64,000 bases of DNA from Cryptomeria japonica (GCF_030272615.1 NC_081411.1:182550977-182614976), one strand, 5' to 3'; shown: positions 11,640 to 23,376, counted from the first letter of the stretch. The notes: a model not told the origin generated them from the sequence alone. Numbers and translations: made by a program.

Positions 11640-12552
11640 GATCAGGAGGATTCTCACTACTTTCTTGAGCATAGTTAGCACTTTTACCTTCTTTCAACCT
11701 ACATTCTCTTTCAAAGTGGCCATACCTATTACAATGGTAACATTCAACATTTCTCTTATCAAATTTGCCTCTACCTCTTCCTCTGAAACCACCACTTCCT
11801 CTTGAGCCACCACTTCCTCTACCTCTTGAAGAATTTTGGCTTTGCCCTTTACCTTGGCCTTGATTGATTTTGGCACTACTGCTGCTTGCATCTTCATTTT
11901 TTGTGATTATCAATTTAGAGGAAAACACTTTCTCTACACCTTCAAAAGAATCTTTCAATCTTTCTTCATGAGACATCAGGGATCCAACCAGTTGATCAAA
12001 CTATAGTTTTGTCAAATGTTTGCTTTCTTCTATGATTATTGCTACATGATTCCATCTAGGTGTCAAAGATCTCAATACCTTTTTGATCAAAACTTCATTG
12101 CTTATAATTTCCCCAAGTGTAGCCATTTTATTGACCACATCTTTGACTCTGACACAATAATCACTTATACTTTCAGCTTCTTGCATCTTCAAATTTTTGA
12201 ACTCTCGCTTCAATGTCTAAAGCTTGACCACTTTAACTTGATCACTACCCTGGTAAGCTTCTTGTAGAGTCTTCCAGGCATCTTTGGCAATTGTTGCTCC
12301 TGATATTCTTGGAAATAAGCTCTTATCAAGAGCTATCTAAATGTGAAAAGCTTGAGTATTTTTTTTCCTTGCTTCCTTTCTTGTTGTTCTTTCACTGGAT
12401 GTAAGGGCATTCCAATCAGTTGGCTCTTCATAACCTGATTCAATAATCTCCCACAAACCTTTTCTAATAAAAAAGGTCAGCATCTTAATGCACCAATAAT
12501 CATAATCATTCCCATCAAATTCTGGAACGGGCATATGGTTAGAATTCGACAT
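11640..12552 (-). pseudogene. Copia-1 gag region
   Basis: It starts MSNSNHMPVPEFDGNDYDYW, the usual opening of plant Copia gag, and continues through FKNLKMQEAESISDYCVR. A Gly/Arg/Ser-rich stretch leads to one zinc knuckle, CYHCNRYGHFEREC (about 11692-11736). Broken fossil. Confidence 0.88.
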
Positions 12553-12607
12553 GATTAACTTTGGTGAAATTCCAACAATACAACTTTAACCCAAAACAAT
12601 TTTACTT

Positions 12608-12619
12608 GCACTGATACCA
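12608..12619 (-). promoter_or_regulatory. Copia-1 primer-binding site
   Basis: TGGTATCAGTGC on the minus strand, two bases inside the 5' LTR. It is the initiator-methionine tRNA type common in plant Copia elements. Confidence 0.85.
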
Positions 12620-12621
12620 CT

Positions 12622-13164
12622 TGTAAAATTTTGAACCTTACCTATCCTTTTTGAACCAGCTGATTAGCAAACAATAGCAGCAAAAAGAAGAAACTGCAAA
12701 AAGAAATCACAATTCAGAATAAAAAACAAAGTGCCTTGTTTTTTTGGAATTGCACACACCAATATCTTTATTGAAGCTTAATTAAAAAATTACATAGAGG
12801 CTGTATATATAAAGAATTTGCAGTCTAGAAGAATAAATAATAACTGCAGTTCTAAATATATTCCTAGCTTTGCATGGAAGGCTACTAAGGCTCTCAAACT
12901 AAAGAAAAAAACTACTCCCTAAATTAAGAATACAATAAGTGCATGCACAACATGCTTTATTTACTAAAAACAAATTCATGCAAAAACCAAAACTAAAAAT
13001 AGTCCTAAGGATTAATGCATGTTGGAGTACATGCTTTATTTGCATGAGTAAACAAAAAAACTATTTAAACTAAAAATAGCTTATGCATGGTGATGAATGG
13101 ATAGCTTCATGTCCAAACTGGAGCTGCATGGAGCTGCATGCTAGAGCAGCATCACTTATCAACA
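12622..13164 (-). repeat. Copia-1 5' LTR
   Basis: 543 bp, the upstream LTR in the element's own orientation. It begins (minus strand) TGTTGATAAGTG and ends TTTTACA, directly followed by the primer-binding site. About 95% identical to the other LTR by eye. Confidence 0.93.
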
Positions 13165-13382
13165 ATTTCTTCCTTGTCAAGAAAAGCCCGTATTCCCTAC
13201 TCCTTAAGGGAAGTGTAGAGGGGAAGAGCCAGTGAATATTTGGAATCAGGGCCTCTGTGATTGATGAAGACATCATAAAATGTTGTTGATTCAGAAACCT
13301 TTCTCCTTATGCCTTGAGGTTCAATTCCTGAGAAAGCATGATATTCATCTTTTGGTTGGGGGGACGATGAAGATGATGCCAT
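13165..13382 (-). pseudogene. TNL exon 1, 5' half: start codon and N-terminal TIR
   Basis: The start is ATG at 13382-13380, followed by a Ser-rich leader (MASSSSSPQPKDE) typical of TNLs. The TIR beta-A motif YDVFINHRGPDSK follows, then the helix reading LPLYTSLKE. An in-frame TAG at 13199-13197 sits between SLKE and GIRAFLDKEE. The exon is then cut by Copia-1, leaving the duplicated 5 bp at 13165-13169. The 'VFINHRGPD' wording is what I associate with conifer TNLs rather than the VFLSFRG of most flowering plants. Confidence 0.88.
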
Positions 13383-15500
13383 TGATCGTAGCTCAAACCT
13401 TTGAAATGCGTTAAATGATATATGAGAAAGAGAAAGAGCAGAGACAATTGCACAAGACCAGAGTTAGCATAGATATAATAAAAATCAGAGATGTTGCAGG
13501 CAGGTTCGTTCCTTCCTCGAAAGAACAAGGAAAAGTATTTGGAAACAGGACAGACTTGTACACGTAGTAAATCGGATTTGATTCAAAGAAGAAAAAAAAT
13601 GATCAACGTTGATGCGTGGCAATGACCGGCTTCGTCAGCCACTTGCACATAGTGACAACAACTAATTTTATGCACTATAAAATTATTTTATAAAAAATCT
13701 CATATTATAAGAAAAGACTCAAAGTAAATTTGCCACCTTAATTTACTTTATGTATATGTTTCTCCATCAATTTAAATTTTAAATACTATAAGAAATATGG
13801 AATGCTTCTTGGCTATATATAAAAGAAAAGACTAAGCATCTTCATGTTAAATTTTTTTCATTGCTATTTTAAATAATTCTCATTTTTTAATTAATTAATT
13901 AATCAATTTTAAATATTACACATTATAATTCATTTGATTGAACATAATTAATAAAGATAATGATATATTTTTTGATTATACAATCTACCATTATTAATTT
14001 TTTTGTAAATAGTAATGATAAAAAATGAAACTAAATATGATATCATAGATAACATTTATAAAATAGATATTATTTGATCGATCGCTACCATGAGATTTAC
14101 TTTATGATAACCAAAGTTTAATATAATATAATATTAACATGATGCAATTTAATTTTTAACTATTTTATATTTATATTATTATTTAATATTGCATTAAATT
14201 AATTTTTATTATATGCAATGATTTCTAATCTTAACCATAACGTAAGTGAACTCTTAGCTATAATTGACAACATAATTGATTCATATAAAATAAAAAAGAA
14301 CATCATATAGTTTGTGTCTTTTTTTAAATGTTACTATGAATCTAATTATAATACAAATTTATGTTTATATTAAAATAATGTTAATATTATATTATTAATG
14401 TTAAAATTATCAAATTTTTATTTTCATATTATTCTAATTGATATGATTTTATATTATTGTTATTATTGAATTATTTCTTTTATATTCTTACTAGTATTTT
14501 ATTACTTTTTATTGCTATATTACTAATATTTTTTATTATATTATGTTTTTATTTTGTTGTTTTATTCTTTTTTATATTACCAAAAAATTATATAAACATA
14601 ATCCCAACCTAATTAAAATCTATTTATAAATTACACAAAAATAATTTCTAACTATTATAAATCATTGGCATTGTTATTAGACCTCAAGTATTTCACTTAG
14701 TCAAATAAAAAACAAAATATCACCCAATCAAATGAAAGCTAATATACATATGGGATGAGAAATTAAGAAATTAATTATAATTTGAATACTTTAATAATAA
14801 ATTTTTAATGTTACTTTATTTTTACATAAGTTTTTCTTAAAAAATACAAAACTATTTAAATAGTTCATTTATATAAACATTAAATGTTATTGATATAATT
14901 ATATTTAAAATAATATTTTCTAATGACAAAACAGTAATAAATAAAATGTTATTGCTCCTTACATTTTTCCATTGTCAAAAGTAAAATAAATTAACTTTGT
15001 ATCATTTTTCTAATTATCTTTTTGTAATTGTAAATAAAACCAAATAAATCACCAATTTTAGAGCAATATGATAATTGAGATAAATTTTCAAAATAATTAT
15101 CCAAACATTTTAATAATCCACAATCCAAAATTTGATTAAAAGAAATTAAAACACAATTAATAACTAAATTATATATAAAAGATATTTACATTAATATATT
15201 TACTTGAGATTGAATTTAAATCTAAAATATATATTAATTTTAATTATTTTATCTTTATTTTAATTCTAAACTCATCAAATCGAAATACAATTTTAAACAC
15301 AAATACTTTATTTACTATTACTATTAGTAACTAATTGTCCTAGATATTTTAAAAGATGAGTTTATACCTTTCATTAAGAAGTGCCACAATAAAAAATTTA
15401 AAAGTAAAATTTAAACACAGTGTTCCACGAAGGAATAACTTAAGATTTTTCAAGAAAGTTCCAAATTTTTAAAACGAGTCTCATTTACCCCCCCCATGCC
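13383..15500. other. Spacer upstream of the TNL start
   Basis: The ~180 bp next to the TNL start could hold its 5' leader and promoter, but no TATA box or start site stands out. From about 13650 onward the sequence is extremely AT-rich, with no gene seen. Confidence 0.45.
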
Positions 15501-15851
15501 TGAGCGAAATAAATACGTTGCATCATATGTCCTTTGAAAGCATTACGTAAAATTCTATGCTATCAAATATAATTCGACCAGGCAGTTAATAACACGTGTA
15601 TGTTTTTTTTAACATTAATAACACCCATATTTTTTAGGCAACGACATTATTTTTGAAAAATAAAAAAGTTATCCAACGCGAGATTTCCGGGCATGCGATT
15701 GACCGAGAATAAAAACTGCCTGACTTGTTGGAAACACCTAGAGTGAATAAACTTTCAATTGCTAAAACCGCATTAAAAACGACGAAAAAATTGGCGGATA
15801 ACATGACGGAAAATAGAAAACGGTAGCGGTTTGTCAGCGTGAGACACATTT

Positions 15852-15907
15852 CCGGCGTGGGGTGCCCCCACAGGGGATAGCCTATCGGCTAATGATTATA
15901 ACGCCGG
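15852..15907. repeat. GC-rich three-stem cruciform
   Basis: An outer stem CCGGCGT/ACGCCGG (15852-15858 with 15901-15907) encloses a hairpin GTGGGG/CCCCAC (15857-15871) and a second hairpin TAGCC/GGCTA (15878-15891). It sits in a GC-rich island (about 15490-16060) within very AT-rich DNA. I do not recognise it as a tRNA or a known small RNA. Confidence 0.6.
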
Positions 15908-15909
15908 AC

Positions 15910-16190
15910 CAGCAGTGCCTGTCTAATAAGTTAGAGCAATCAACCCAGTAATCTTCGCGTTTAAGTTGTTTTAAAAATAATGTCACATTATTCCATACGC
16001 AAACGCAAGGCATCTTGACGTCGCCATGCCCCACACGTTTTCTGTCAAACTTGTGTGGAAATGGTTATCAATATTATGTTTATTGTCCAACTTGTTTATT
16101 TAATTAATTATTATTGTAAACCTGCGGAGTCGTTGTTCTAATTTGAAATGCTCTGCAAGTTGGATATTTATATTTATATTTATGGCAGTC
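15910..16190 (+). repeat. Diverged direct duplication, copy 1
   Basis: It shares an ordered series of blocks with 16905-17115: TTAGAGCAATCAACC, TCTTCGCGTTTA, GGCAAGGCATCTTcAC-like text, TAATTTGAAATGCTCTGCAAG and TTTATATTTATG. Copy 1 keeps several CpG sites that copy 2 lacks. Confidence 0.75.
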
Positions 16191-16904
16191 TATTCTTCAT
16201 AGTGGAAGGGTAGAAATAGAGCGTAAATTTGACAGTGGAGTAAATCTTTGTTTATAATTATTCATTGAAAGTCGTCTTTGTATCTATTCTATATAATTAG
16301 AAACTGTCGTCATATAGTGTTTTTAAATTTTTTAATTTTCATATTATAATTAAAATGATTAAATATAGTTATATGATGATGAAATTAAGGTTTGAGTTAG
16401 AAATTGGATTAAGACAGAAAGTGAAAAAAATATAAGAAAAAATCAAACTGAAATATAATGAAATCTATTAAAAATTGAAGTCCAATTCTAATTATGATGT
16501 TTTGTTTTTGTTTGATTTTCTTTAAAATTCTTAAGTTCAAATTTTTTTGTTTACTTTTTAAATTCTTTAAGTAATTCAATTTCTAAATGTTATTTTGAAT
16601 AAATATAATGATAAAATTTGTATTCTCCATATCATTATTATTATTTTTTTATTTTTTAAATTTATTTTGATAGAATTCTTAAAGATTATATAGTAATAGG
16701 TATGCTTTTGTATTAATTTTAAATTTTTTTATCTCTCATTTTTGACTTTCCCTTTCATGTTCTTTTACACATTCTATTCTATGATAGGTCTATTTCAAAC
16801 TATCTAAACATGTTTGTTTGCAGTGTACATATTCCAACTATTCACTTTGATTTAAAATTATTTGGCGAAGGCCCTATAAAATGTTTATAATGTTGGACAA
16901 TGAC
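16191..16904. other. AT-rich spacer between duplication copies
   Basis: No gene or structured repeat seen. Confidence 0.5.
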
Positions 16905-17115
16905 TGACCATCTAACAACTTAGAGTAATCAACCGAGGAATCTTCGTATTTATGTTTTTTTAATTATTGTCATGTAAATAATGCAAAACTTTTGCATAGG
17001 CAAGGCATCTTCACATTTTCATGGTAAACTTGTTTAATTAATATTGTGAATCGCTCAAAATAATAGTTCTGATTTGAAATATTCCACAAGTTGGGTATTT
17101 ATATTTATGTCTGCT
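16905..17115 (+). repeat. Diverged direct duplication, copy 2
   Basis: Partner of 15910-16190, offset by about 1 kb, with the same block order (TTAGAGTAATCAACCGAGG, TCTTCGTATTTATG, GCAAGGCATCTTCACA, GATTTGAAATATTCCACAAG). It is shorter and CpG-poor. It could be two copies of an unnamed repeat or a local duplication. Confidence 0.75.
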
Positions 17116-18339
17116 TATTATTAACCATAAAAAATCTAACCTTAGTGTCTAGTAGCATATGGTATAGGACAAAAAATTCTTACATAATATCTCAAAAGAA
17201 TATCCTATAAGATTCAATCATTCAATTGTAGAAGAAGTTTTAGTTCTCAATATTATGGTTAGATATTACAAAATTAGTATTGTAACGATAATTGTTCTAT
17301 AAATTTTTTAAGTTAAATTGATTGTTTTATTAGGTAAATTTAGTCTAATTACAACATCCATTGGTAATTTAGAAGAATCATAATTCTTTTATCATTACAA
17401 GACTACATGATTTCCATCTATTATTCCACGTAATGTTCAGAAAGCTTGTCTATAATATTTTCCATAACTAATTATAGACTCATGACCTTCATCCACCCTT
17501 TACTAATGTCTTAAATTTATTTTAAATAATTAATCATGTACCATTTATGCTAATGAAAGTCAATTTCAATATTGTTAGGTAGTTGAATTGTAACCCCCCA
17601 TTCATCTTTTCCATAGTTATCACTCTTCTCTATCAAACATTCATCAAAGGGAGTGCACTCACTTCCTTTATTAAGTCTCTTTCATTCATATTTGTTCCTT
17701 CGATAGATTCCTTTTTCTCTCTATTGCTTTCCAATAAAATATTTTTTTTATCTTCTCCTCCTTCCATGGATTTAATATCTCCTACTAGTACTCCACCTTA
17801 TACCAAAGATGCATTTTAGACAACTTGAAGTCTAATCCATAGAGGTTGAAGAGCATGTACATAATCACATATAATAATTTTGACAAGAAATTTGTGCTAT
17901 TGTAAACAATTTCATTAAAAAATTATCATTAAAAAGAAAACTAATCATGATAATAGCTCAAAAAATCCTATTGTAAAATGTCTTAAGAATTGAAAAGTAA
18001 TAATTATTATCTTTTTATTATAAATAGTAATAATTTATAAGTATTATTCTTATTTCTATAATCATTATCAACATTATATTTCTTAACATTATTGTTATAG
18101 ATATAATGTATTATAATATTATTCTTACGATCATTATTATCTTCATTCTTATTATTCTTATTATAAATTTTACTATAACTAATTAATTTTTTTATGATAA
18201 TAAAATTAAATAAGAAAATATCATTATTATTATCAATAATCTGTTAAATCTATTTTTTTAAATTAGTATTAATGTTTTAATATTTTATGATAATAATAAA
18301 GTAATCATTCATAATAACAATGATAATCATAAGAATTAT
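17116..18339. other. AT-rich spacer
   Basis: No supportable gene. A 78-codon open stretch at 17583-17819 on the plus strand has no recognisable motif. From about 18000 the DNA is dominated by ATT/TTA-type low complexity. Confidence 0.5.
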
Positions 18340-18489
18340 GATGGTTTTTCGAAAGGAAATCCAGGTCGGGTGCATGGGGGTGGGGTCATTTGTGACCACA
18401 ACTATAATTTGGTCCTAGCTTATGTGGCTAACCTAGCGATACAAACTTCAAGTGTTGTAGAGGTGGTACTAGCTTATTATATGTCTTAA
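18340..18489 (+). mobile_element. Orphan LINE-type RNase H fragment
   Basis: A 49-codon open segment reads DGFSKGNPGRVHGGGVICDH, then NYNLVLAYVANLAIQTSS, VVEVVLAYY and a stop. It matches the start of the RNase H domain at the C-terminal end of many plant LINE ORF2 proteins: D-G-x-S-K-G-N-P-G, GGVI-D, then the catalytic Glu after TSSVVE. Nothing else of the element is visible beside it. A cellular RNase H gene is less likely given the isolation. Confidence 0.75.
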
Positions 18490-19696
18490 CATTATGTTCA
18501 ATAATTCACCATTTTTTACTTTATCCTGATCCATCTAATCCTAGCCTTTCATCTTGTTCAAAAGGATAATATTCAAAATTCATACTCATGTGACAAATGC
18601 TCCACCTTTTCCCTTCATGTGTCTAGCTTAATTTTTTCCCTCATTTATTGAACCTAGACACTTTTCCTTAGGTCAAATTTATATCCTATCTATTCATCTT
18701 TACCAAAATCTCTTAATCCTAGGCACTTCCATAAATATGTTTCCCTAATCTTATCCCAAACCCTATATCTTTCCTGTCATGTGACACTTATTACATGACT
18801 GTATTTTCATTCCTAACACTAATCCTCTTTCAATTTAATTCATTCATTCAATCTCTTTACCATGTTCCTTGATTTTACATCTTAAGATTTATGTATTTTG
18901 AGGTCATCAATCAATCCACCCCATGAACACTTATGCTATTGATATTATGCTACTTTTTTATCATATCATTGATATGATAATGAGGTTATGGTGGATATTG
19001 AGCATTCCATGCATCAAGAGAGAATCAAATATAAATAGGGTTCATTCTATTTTAGGCTCTATCAAGGACAATGGAGGTAGATGGGGGTATATATTTGATT
19101 TTATTGCATTTCTAATGTTTATATTCTTCAATCTATTCTATCCCCTCTTCAATATTCACATGAAATAATTAACATTAATCTATAAAATGGATCACATTAT
19201 AACAACATAACAACTCAATTAACCAAACATGAAATTTTCAAAGGGATCCTAAAGAAAGAAATGTAATATAAATGTGCCTATAATATTAATATATAGCCAT
19301 AATAAAGAACAACAGGTCTTTCAGACAATAATTAAAAATTAAAGATATGAAGAGATAAGGTCATTGACACACCATCATCAAATCTATTCTTAATCACATT
19401 AAAAAGGTCTCACACAAGACATAGAAATATGCTTAGGTTTTTTAATTTATGAATGTTCACAATCATCACAACAATAACTTAACTCAAAACAATAAGAATA
19501 ATAACATACAAAAACCTTGAATGCATATCAACCACCATTGATAGATTCTTCTAGCTCTAACCCTTTAGAGTATTTTTTTTCAAAAATTATTGTACAAGAT
19601 AAGAAAAATTTAATGAAATAAATAATATATTAATTAATATATCACAAGAAAATTAATTCAAAATCTATAGAAATCTCCATGCAAAATATTACTATA
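18490..19696. other. Spacer, no gene recognised
   Basis: 18.5-18.9 kb is pyrimidine-rich. An 81-codon hydrophobic open stretch at 18923-19168 has no motif and is not called. The rest is AT-rich. Confidence 0.5.
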
Positions 19697-20750
19697 TGTA
19701 GGGTTTGAACCCTTAAAGTATATATGCCTTGTATTTAAATATGTAGGTGCAAGGATTTCCACAAGACCTCTATAAGAATTTGTAGAAAGTAGCCAAGATC
19801 AAGAGTATATTGAATAGCACAAAAGAGAGGCAAAATAGAGAATAAATGGTATTCTTAATATTATCAAAATGATCATTAAAAATTACATACAATGTAGATT
19901 AGCCTTCTTATAAAGGCAAGGATAAGAGACAAGAGGGCACACAAAGATGACATGTGGTTCAATGAGATACAAGGGTAGGTAAGAGAAATAAGAAAATATT
20001 CCACATGAGGTGGATCACCCATCGAAGGTGGAATTATCATCCCACAATAAGTGAATATGATAAAGCAACAATAACATCACACCATAAAAGGTGGAATTTA
20101 TCCTACATACACACTCCCAATGTATGCACATCCCTAAGTGTCTCATATGCAAACTATGATGTTAGGCATTTACCTAAGTCGGCTTAAGATTTAATTATAT
20201 CCTATATGAATAAATAATTACACCAACACCCCCCTTAAGTGCAACTTAGGGGAATGCACCTAATCTAACAATGCAAGATGGGTCCCGACTAAGGCCATAT
20301 TAGGTACCCATGTACAAATGAAATGCAATCAAACTAGTGCAAATAAATCTCTCACAAATGGAGAAAGGGAGAAAAATGCATGGGAAAAAATTTCCCCCAA
20401 AAGAAAGATGAATATATACGAGAGAACTCTCAGAGAAGTATGAGAAGGAAAAAACCCCATGTGAGGAAAAAGTCCCCCCCTGTAAGAGAGAAGAAGAGAA
20501 ACCAAGTAGTCCCCCCTCAATGTAAAATCTGCACCAATGGTAGAAGCTCAAAACTGAATGAAGTAACTGCTCCATGAATTTCGAACAACGTTCCTCCCCT
20601 TAGGAAGAAACAAAACCAAAGTTGTATCTATGAACTCTACCCAATCATGAAGGAGGGTAAAAGAACAAACCCGTGTCACACTTTTATAAAGGAACCAACC
20701 AACACAACTAAAATTGTTTAACTTCGATCGCATAAAAGTGATATTTTTAA
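19697..20750 (-). mobile_element. LTR-retroelement fossil: one LTR plus adjacent internal sequence
   Basis: On the minus strand a G-rich tract (20229-20240, CTTAAGGGGGG) abuts TGTTGGTGTAATTATT, the expected purine-tract/3' LTR junction. The LTR appears to run from 20228 down to about 19697 (CCCTACA), ~530 bp. The inner boundary is firm and the outer one approximate. The internal sequence up to ~20750 is non-coding and resembles 48390-48560 (shared TAGGTACCCATGTACA and TCTCACAAATG blocks), so the two fossils belong to one family. Its other LTR is not seen. Confidence 0.6.
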
Positions 20751-21229
20751 AATAATTAAAAACATAAGAAATACTTTCAATGTTAACATTTTCAAATTAA
20801 AAGATCTAGGGCTCATAAATTAAGTGGTCCAAAATGTAAGCACTATTTTCAAAATGCTTGTTAATTGTTAAGCGAAAATTAATATAAATAAAAAACTTTG
20901 ATTATAATTTTTGAATAAAGAGTCGAGTGATGCACTCAAGGAATAAACATATTGCAATAAAATAATATGTGCTCAATTTAAATAGAAATGTTATTGACAT
21001 TAAATCTAAAATTACATCCCTAAAACTTATTTATTTCCTATAAATATTGTCTAACAAACAAAATAATTTACATGTGACAATAATATGAAATGACATTCAG
21101 AAGAATAAATAAAAGACAAAAGAATAAGTCTACTTGAGACATAGTCTTGATTACAAAATGGTTTTAGGAGACATCAACACTTTCCTAAAAGGAAATAAAT
21201 CAGTAAATATTTTCAAATCATAAAAAGCA
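20751..21229. other. AT-rich spacer
   Basis: No feature seen between the LTR fossil and the transposase-like pseudogene. Confidence 0.5.
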
Positions 21230-23376
21230 TTTTAAAATATCATATTCGATAATGGACATATTTGGTTGAAAATTTTTGGCATGATAATACAAGGGTATCA
21301 TCTAATGCTAGAGATGTTCTAAAGTTGAGAGTGGGGTGTAAAATTCATGACCCTCATCCAAAATACTTATTAGACACAACTCAAACTTAATTTTATAGAA
21401 ATTTTTTGGATGAAGTTTTGTTACCTGGAAATATTACTATAAGTCAAAGATAATTTGAAAAATGCAAGCCCTGGTATGTGAAAATTAATAAGCAAAGAGT
21501 ATCTTGTTGTTGTAAAATGCACGTGCAATTTTATTACTATTATGATGTTTTTCGACACATACATTGTGTTTTGCATAGCAACATGCTTATCCAGGAATGT
21601 GGTATTGATATGCCACCTGAATCAATCAAGGAATTGGTAGCAAGTTTATTTTGTCAAAGAACTGATGGGCAATTATTTTATTTACATTCATGTATCTCTA
21701 GAGAATGTTCTAGTTGTGGCAATTTTTCATCACTAGTAGAATGTTGAAACTAATTTTGGACAACAACTAGTGGATGTTAGAAGATTTAAGAATGTTGAGT
21801 ATCCCTTAAAGGATGGGAAAATAGGAAAGAGTGTCGATTTAATCATAGAGAAGGTTAGTGTACATGCATTCATGTTAGAATTTAAAAGTAAGATTGTACC
21901 AAAATATGTGACACTCTCAACATGCTAGATGGATTGATTCTCAATTTCGCACATCTAGAAATACATTTCCAGTTGGAAGTATACTATTAGTGGTGGAATT
22001 TGCAGAAAACTGTACTCTTAAGCCACAAGAGGAAATTCAATCTCAATATTACAATTTCACTCAAGTTGCTATTTTTGTTCATATTGTTTATAGACACACA
22101 GATGATAGCAAAAAGGGTGATAGAAAAATCCTAAGGGAGTATCATTTCTATGTGAGTGATAATAGGATGCACTCGTCAGAGTTTGTTGAATATTGTTTCA
22201 GCATATTTTATAGAAATATACGAGAAAGAGGAATCCAGATGACATAACATCTTATATGGTCAGATAATTGTATTGGACAATTCAAGAATGCTTGAATATT
22301 TTATTGGTTAAGCAGGGCTCACAAGGAATACAATATCTAACATATATGGAGTTTTTTTTAATCTGGACATTGTAAAGGAGAACATGATGGAGCTGGTGCA
22401 TTTCTTAAAAGAATTCTTGCTAGAGAGCAATTAAAATTTGAAGATAATGTAAAATTTAAAGATGCATGTGCAATTGTAGATTGGTGCAACACAACCTTAT
22501 CTACTGGATCAAGTGTGAACTCTACAATTCAACAATTCTTTTGGTTAGTTGAAGATGAAAACATTGTGCCGAAACTTGATTGTGAGACAATTAGCAGATC
22601 GACAAAATGAAATTCATTTAAGAGTTCAAATGCAAGCACATAGACTATATGGATAAGGGAACTTGCATGTTTTTGTCAGTTTTGTATTTCAGGTGATTCT
22701 GATGTATGTGAGAATACTGGATGGGTTGAAGATTCGAATCAAATATCGTTGACTCCTACTCAAGCACAAGATCGGATTAACACAATTGAAGATAATGATG
22801 AACTGTTTGTGTCAGATGATTATGATCGTGTTTCAGACCTTGTACAGAAAGGTAATCATTTTTTATTATTTTATTGGCCATTTAATAAAATTACTTTCAA
22901 ACTTTTTTATATATTAGTGTAAATTAAAAATGGTATTTTTTTAATTCTAAATGTTGATAATTTATTAATTTTTTGTTTGTCTAGGACATGTGTATGCCGT
23001 TGTTGCACCTGAGAAAAATGAAGAGGAAATAGAATATTGGTTGGCTCGATGTGTTGAGACTAAACACAAACTAGTTAATCCTTGAGAAGATGACGATGGT
23101 CTTTATTATCCGACTGGTTCAATGGTAGTTGTTGGAACTTGGCTAAGGAAATATTTGACAAGGAAGAATGGTTTGCCTACTTTTGAAGATTATGAAACAC
23201 ATAAGAAGATAATACACTATTCACATTTGATTGTTGCAACAAATATAAAACTAGTGAGATATAATGGAAGACCTAGTAATAAAAAGTTGTGGACAATTTC
23301 TATGGAAGATCATGAGACAATTATAGATGGAAAAAAGAGAGGATGCATATGGTACAATGGAATAAGTATTTTTTAA
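21230..23376 (+). pseudogene. Broken DDE-transposase-like gene, family unknown
   Basis: Ordered fragments share one sense strand: FWHDNTRVSSNARDVLKLRV; a Cys/His-rich part (CCCKMHVQFYYYYDVFRHIHC); VEFAENCTLKPQEEIQSQYY; REYHFYVSDNRMHSSEFVEY; IWSDNCIGQFKN; GHCKGEHDGAGAFLKRIL; then a C-terminal part beginning after an intron (22852-22984, G|GTAATC...CTAG|G) with GHVYAVVAPEKNEEEIEYWL and GLYYPTGSMVVVGTWLRKYL. The spacing of Asp in VEFAEN, Asp in WSDN and Glu in GEHDGAG suggests an RNase H-fold DDE nuclease; this is inference. Multiple stops and frameshifts show it is dead, e.g. TGA just before EDDDGLYYP and stops within the FKN-FYWL-HIWSFF stretch. I cannot assign it to hAT, MULE, CACTA or another named superfamily. 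Confidence 0.6.

Larger units (their letters stand above)
7952..13164 (-). mobile_element. Copia-1: Ty1/Copia LTR retrotransposon fossil inside the TNL TIR exon
   Basis: 5,213 bp, minus strand, bounded by TG...CA. It has two LTRs, a primer-binding site, a purine tract, and gag-protease-integrase-RT-RNase H in Copia order. The flanking 5-bp duplication (ATTTC on the plus strand; 7947-7951 and 13165-13169) is perfect. Its coding region is broken by roughly eight interruptions, so it is dead. By eye the LTRs differ at about 24 of 544 positions (4-5%), with the differences crowded in the outer 65 bp. At slow conifer-type substitution rates that suggests an insertion many millions of years old. 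Confidence 0.95.
1087..13382 (-). pseudogene. TIR-NB-ARC-LRR (TNL) resistance-type pseudogene, five exons
   Basis: TNL proteins are intracellular immune receptors: the TIR domain signals, NB-ARC is a nucleotide switch and the LRR senses. The gene reads on the minus strand in exons 13382-7626 (TIR, interrupted by Copia-1), 7501-6389 (NB-ARC), 6272-5943 (linker), 5715-1687 (LRR) and 1497-1087 (C-terminal domain). Every intron begins GT and ends AG. The first is phase 2 and the other three are phase 0. Lesions seen: the 5.2-kb insertion, stops at 13199-13197, 7281-7279, 6954-6952, 3492-3490 and 1230-1228, a 2-bp gain near 6910 and a pair of small losses near 6640 and 6620. The gene cannot encode a full receptor. 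The conifer assignment rests on recalled family wording, not on a search. A truncated LRR protein from internal starts is possible but unsupported. Confidence 0.9.

Noticed and set aside
17583-17819. 78-codon Ser/Phe-rich plus-strand frame
   Set aside because: No recognisable domain in either strand.
18923-19168. 81-codon hydrophobic plus-strand frame
   Set aside because: Hydrophobicity follows from AT-rich codons. No motif, no splice context.
20300-20733. Overlapping short frames on both strands
   Set aside because: They fall in the internal non-coding part of an LTR fossil, with no gag or pol wording.
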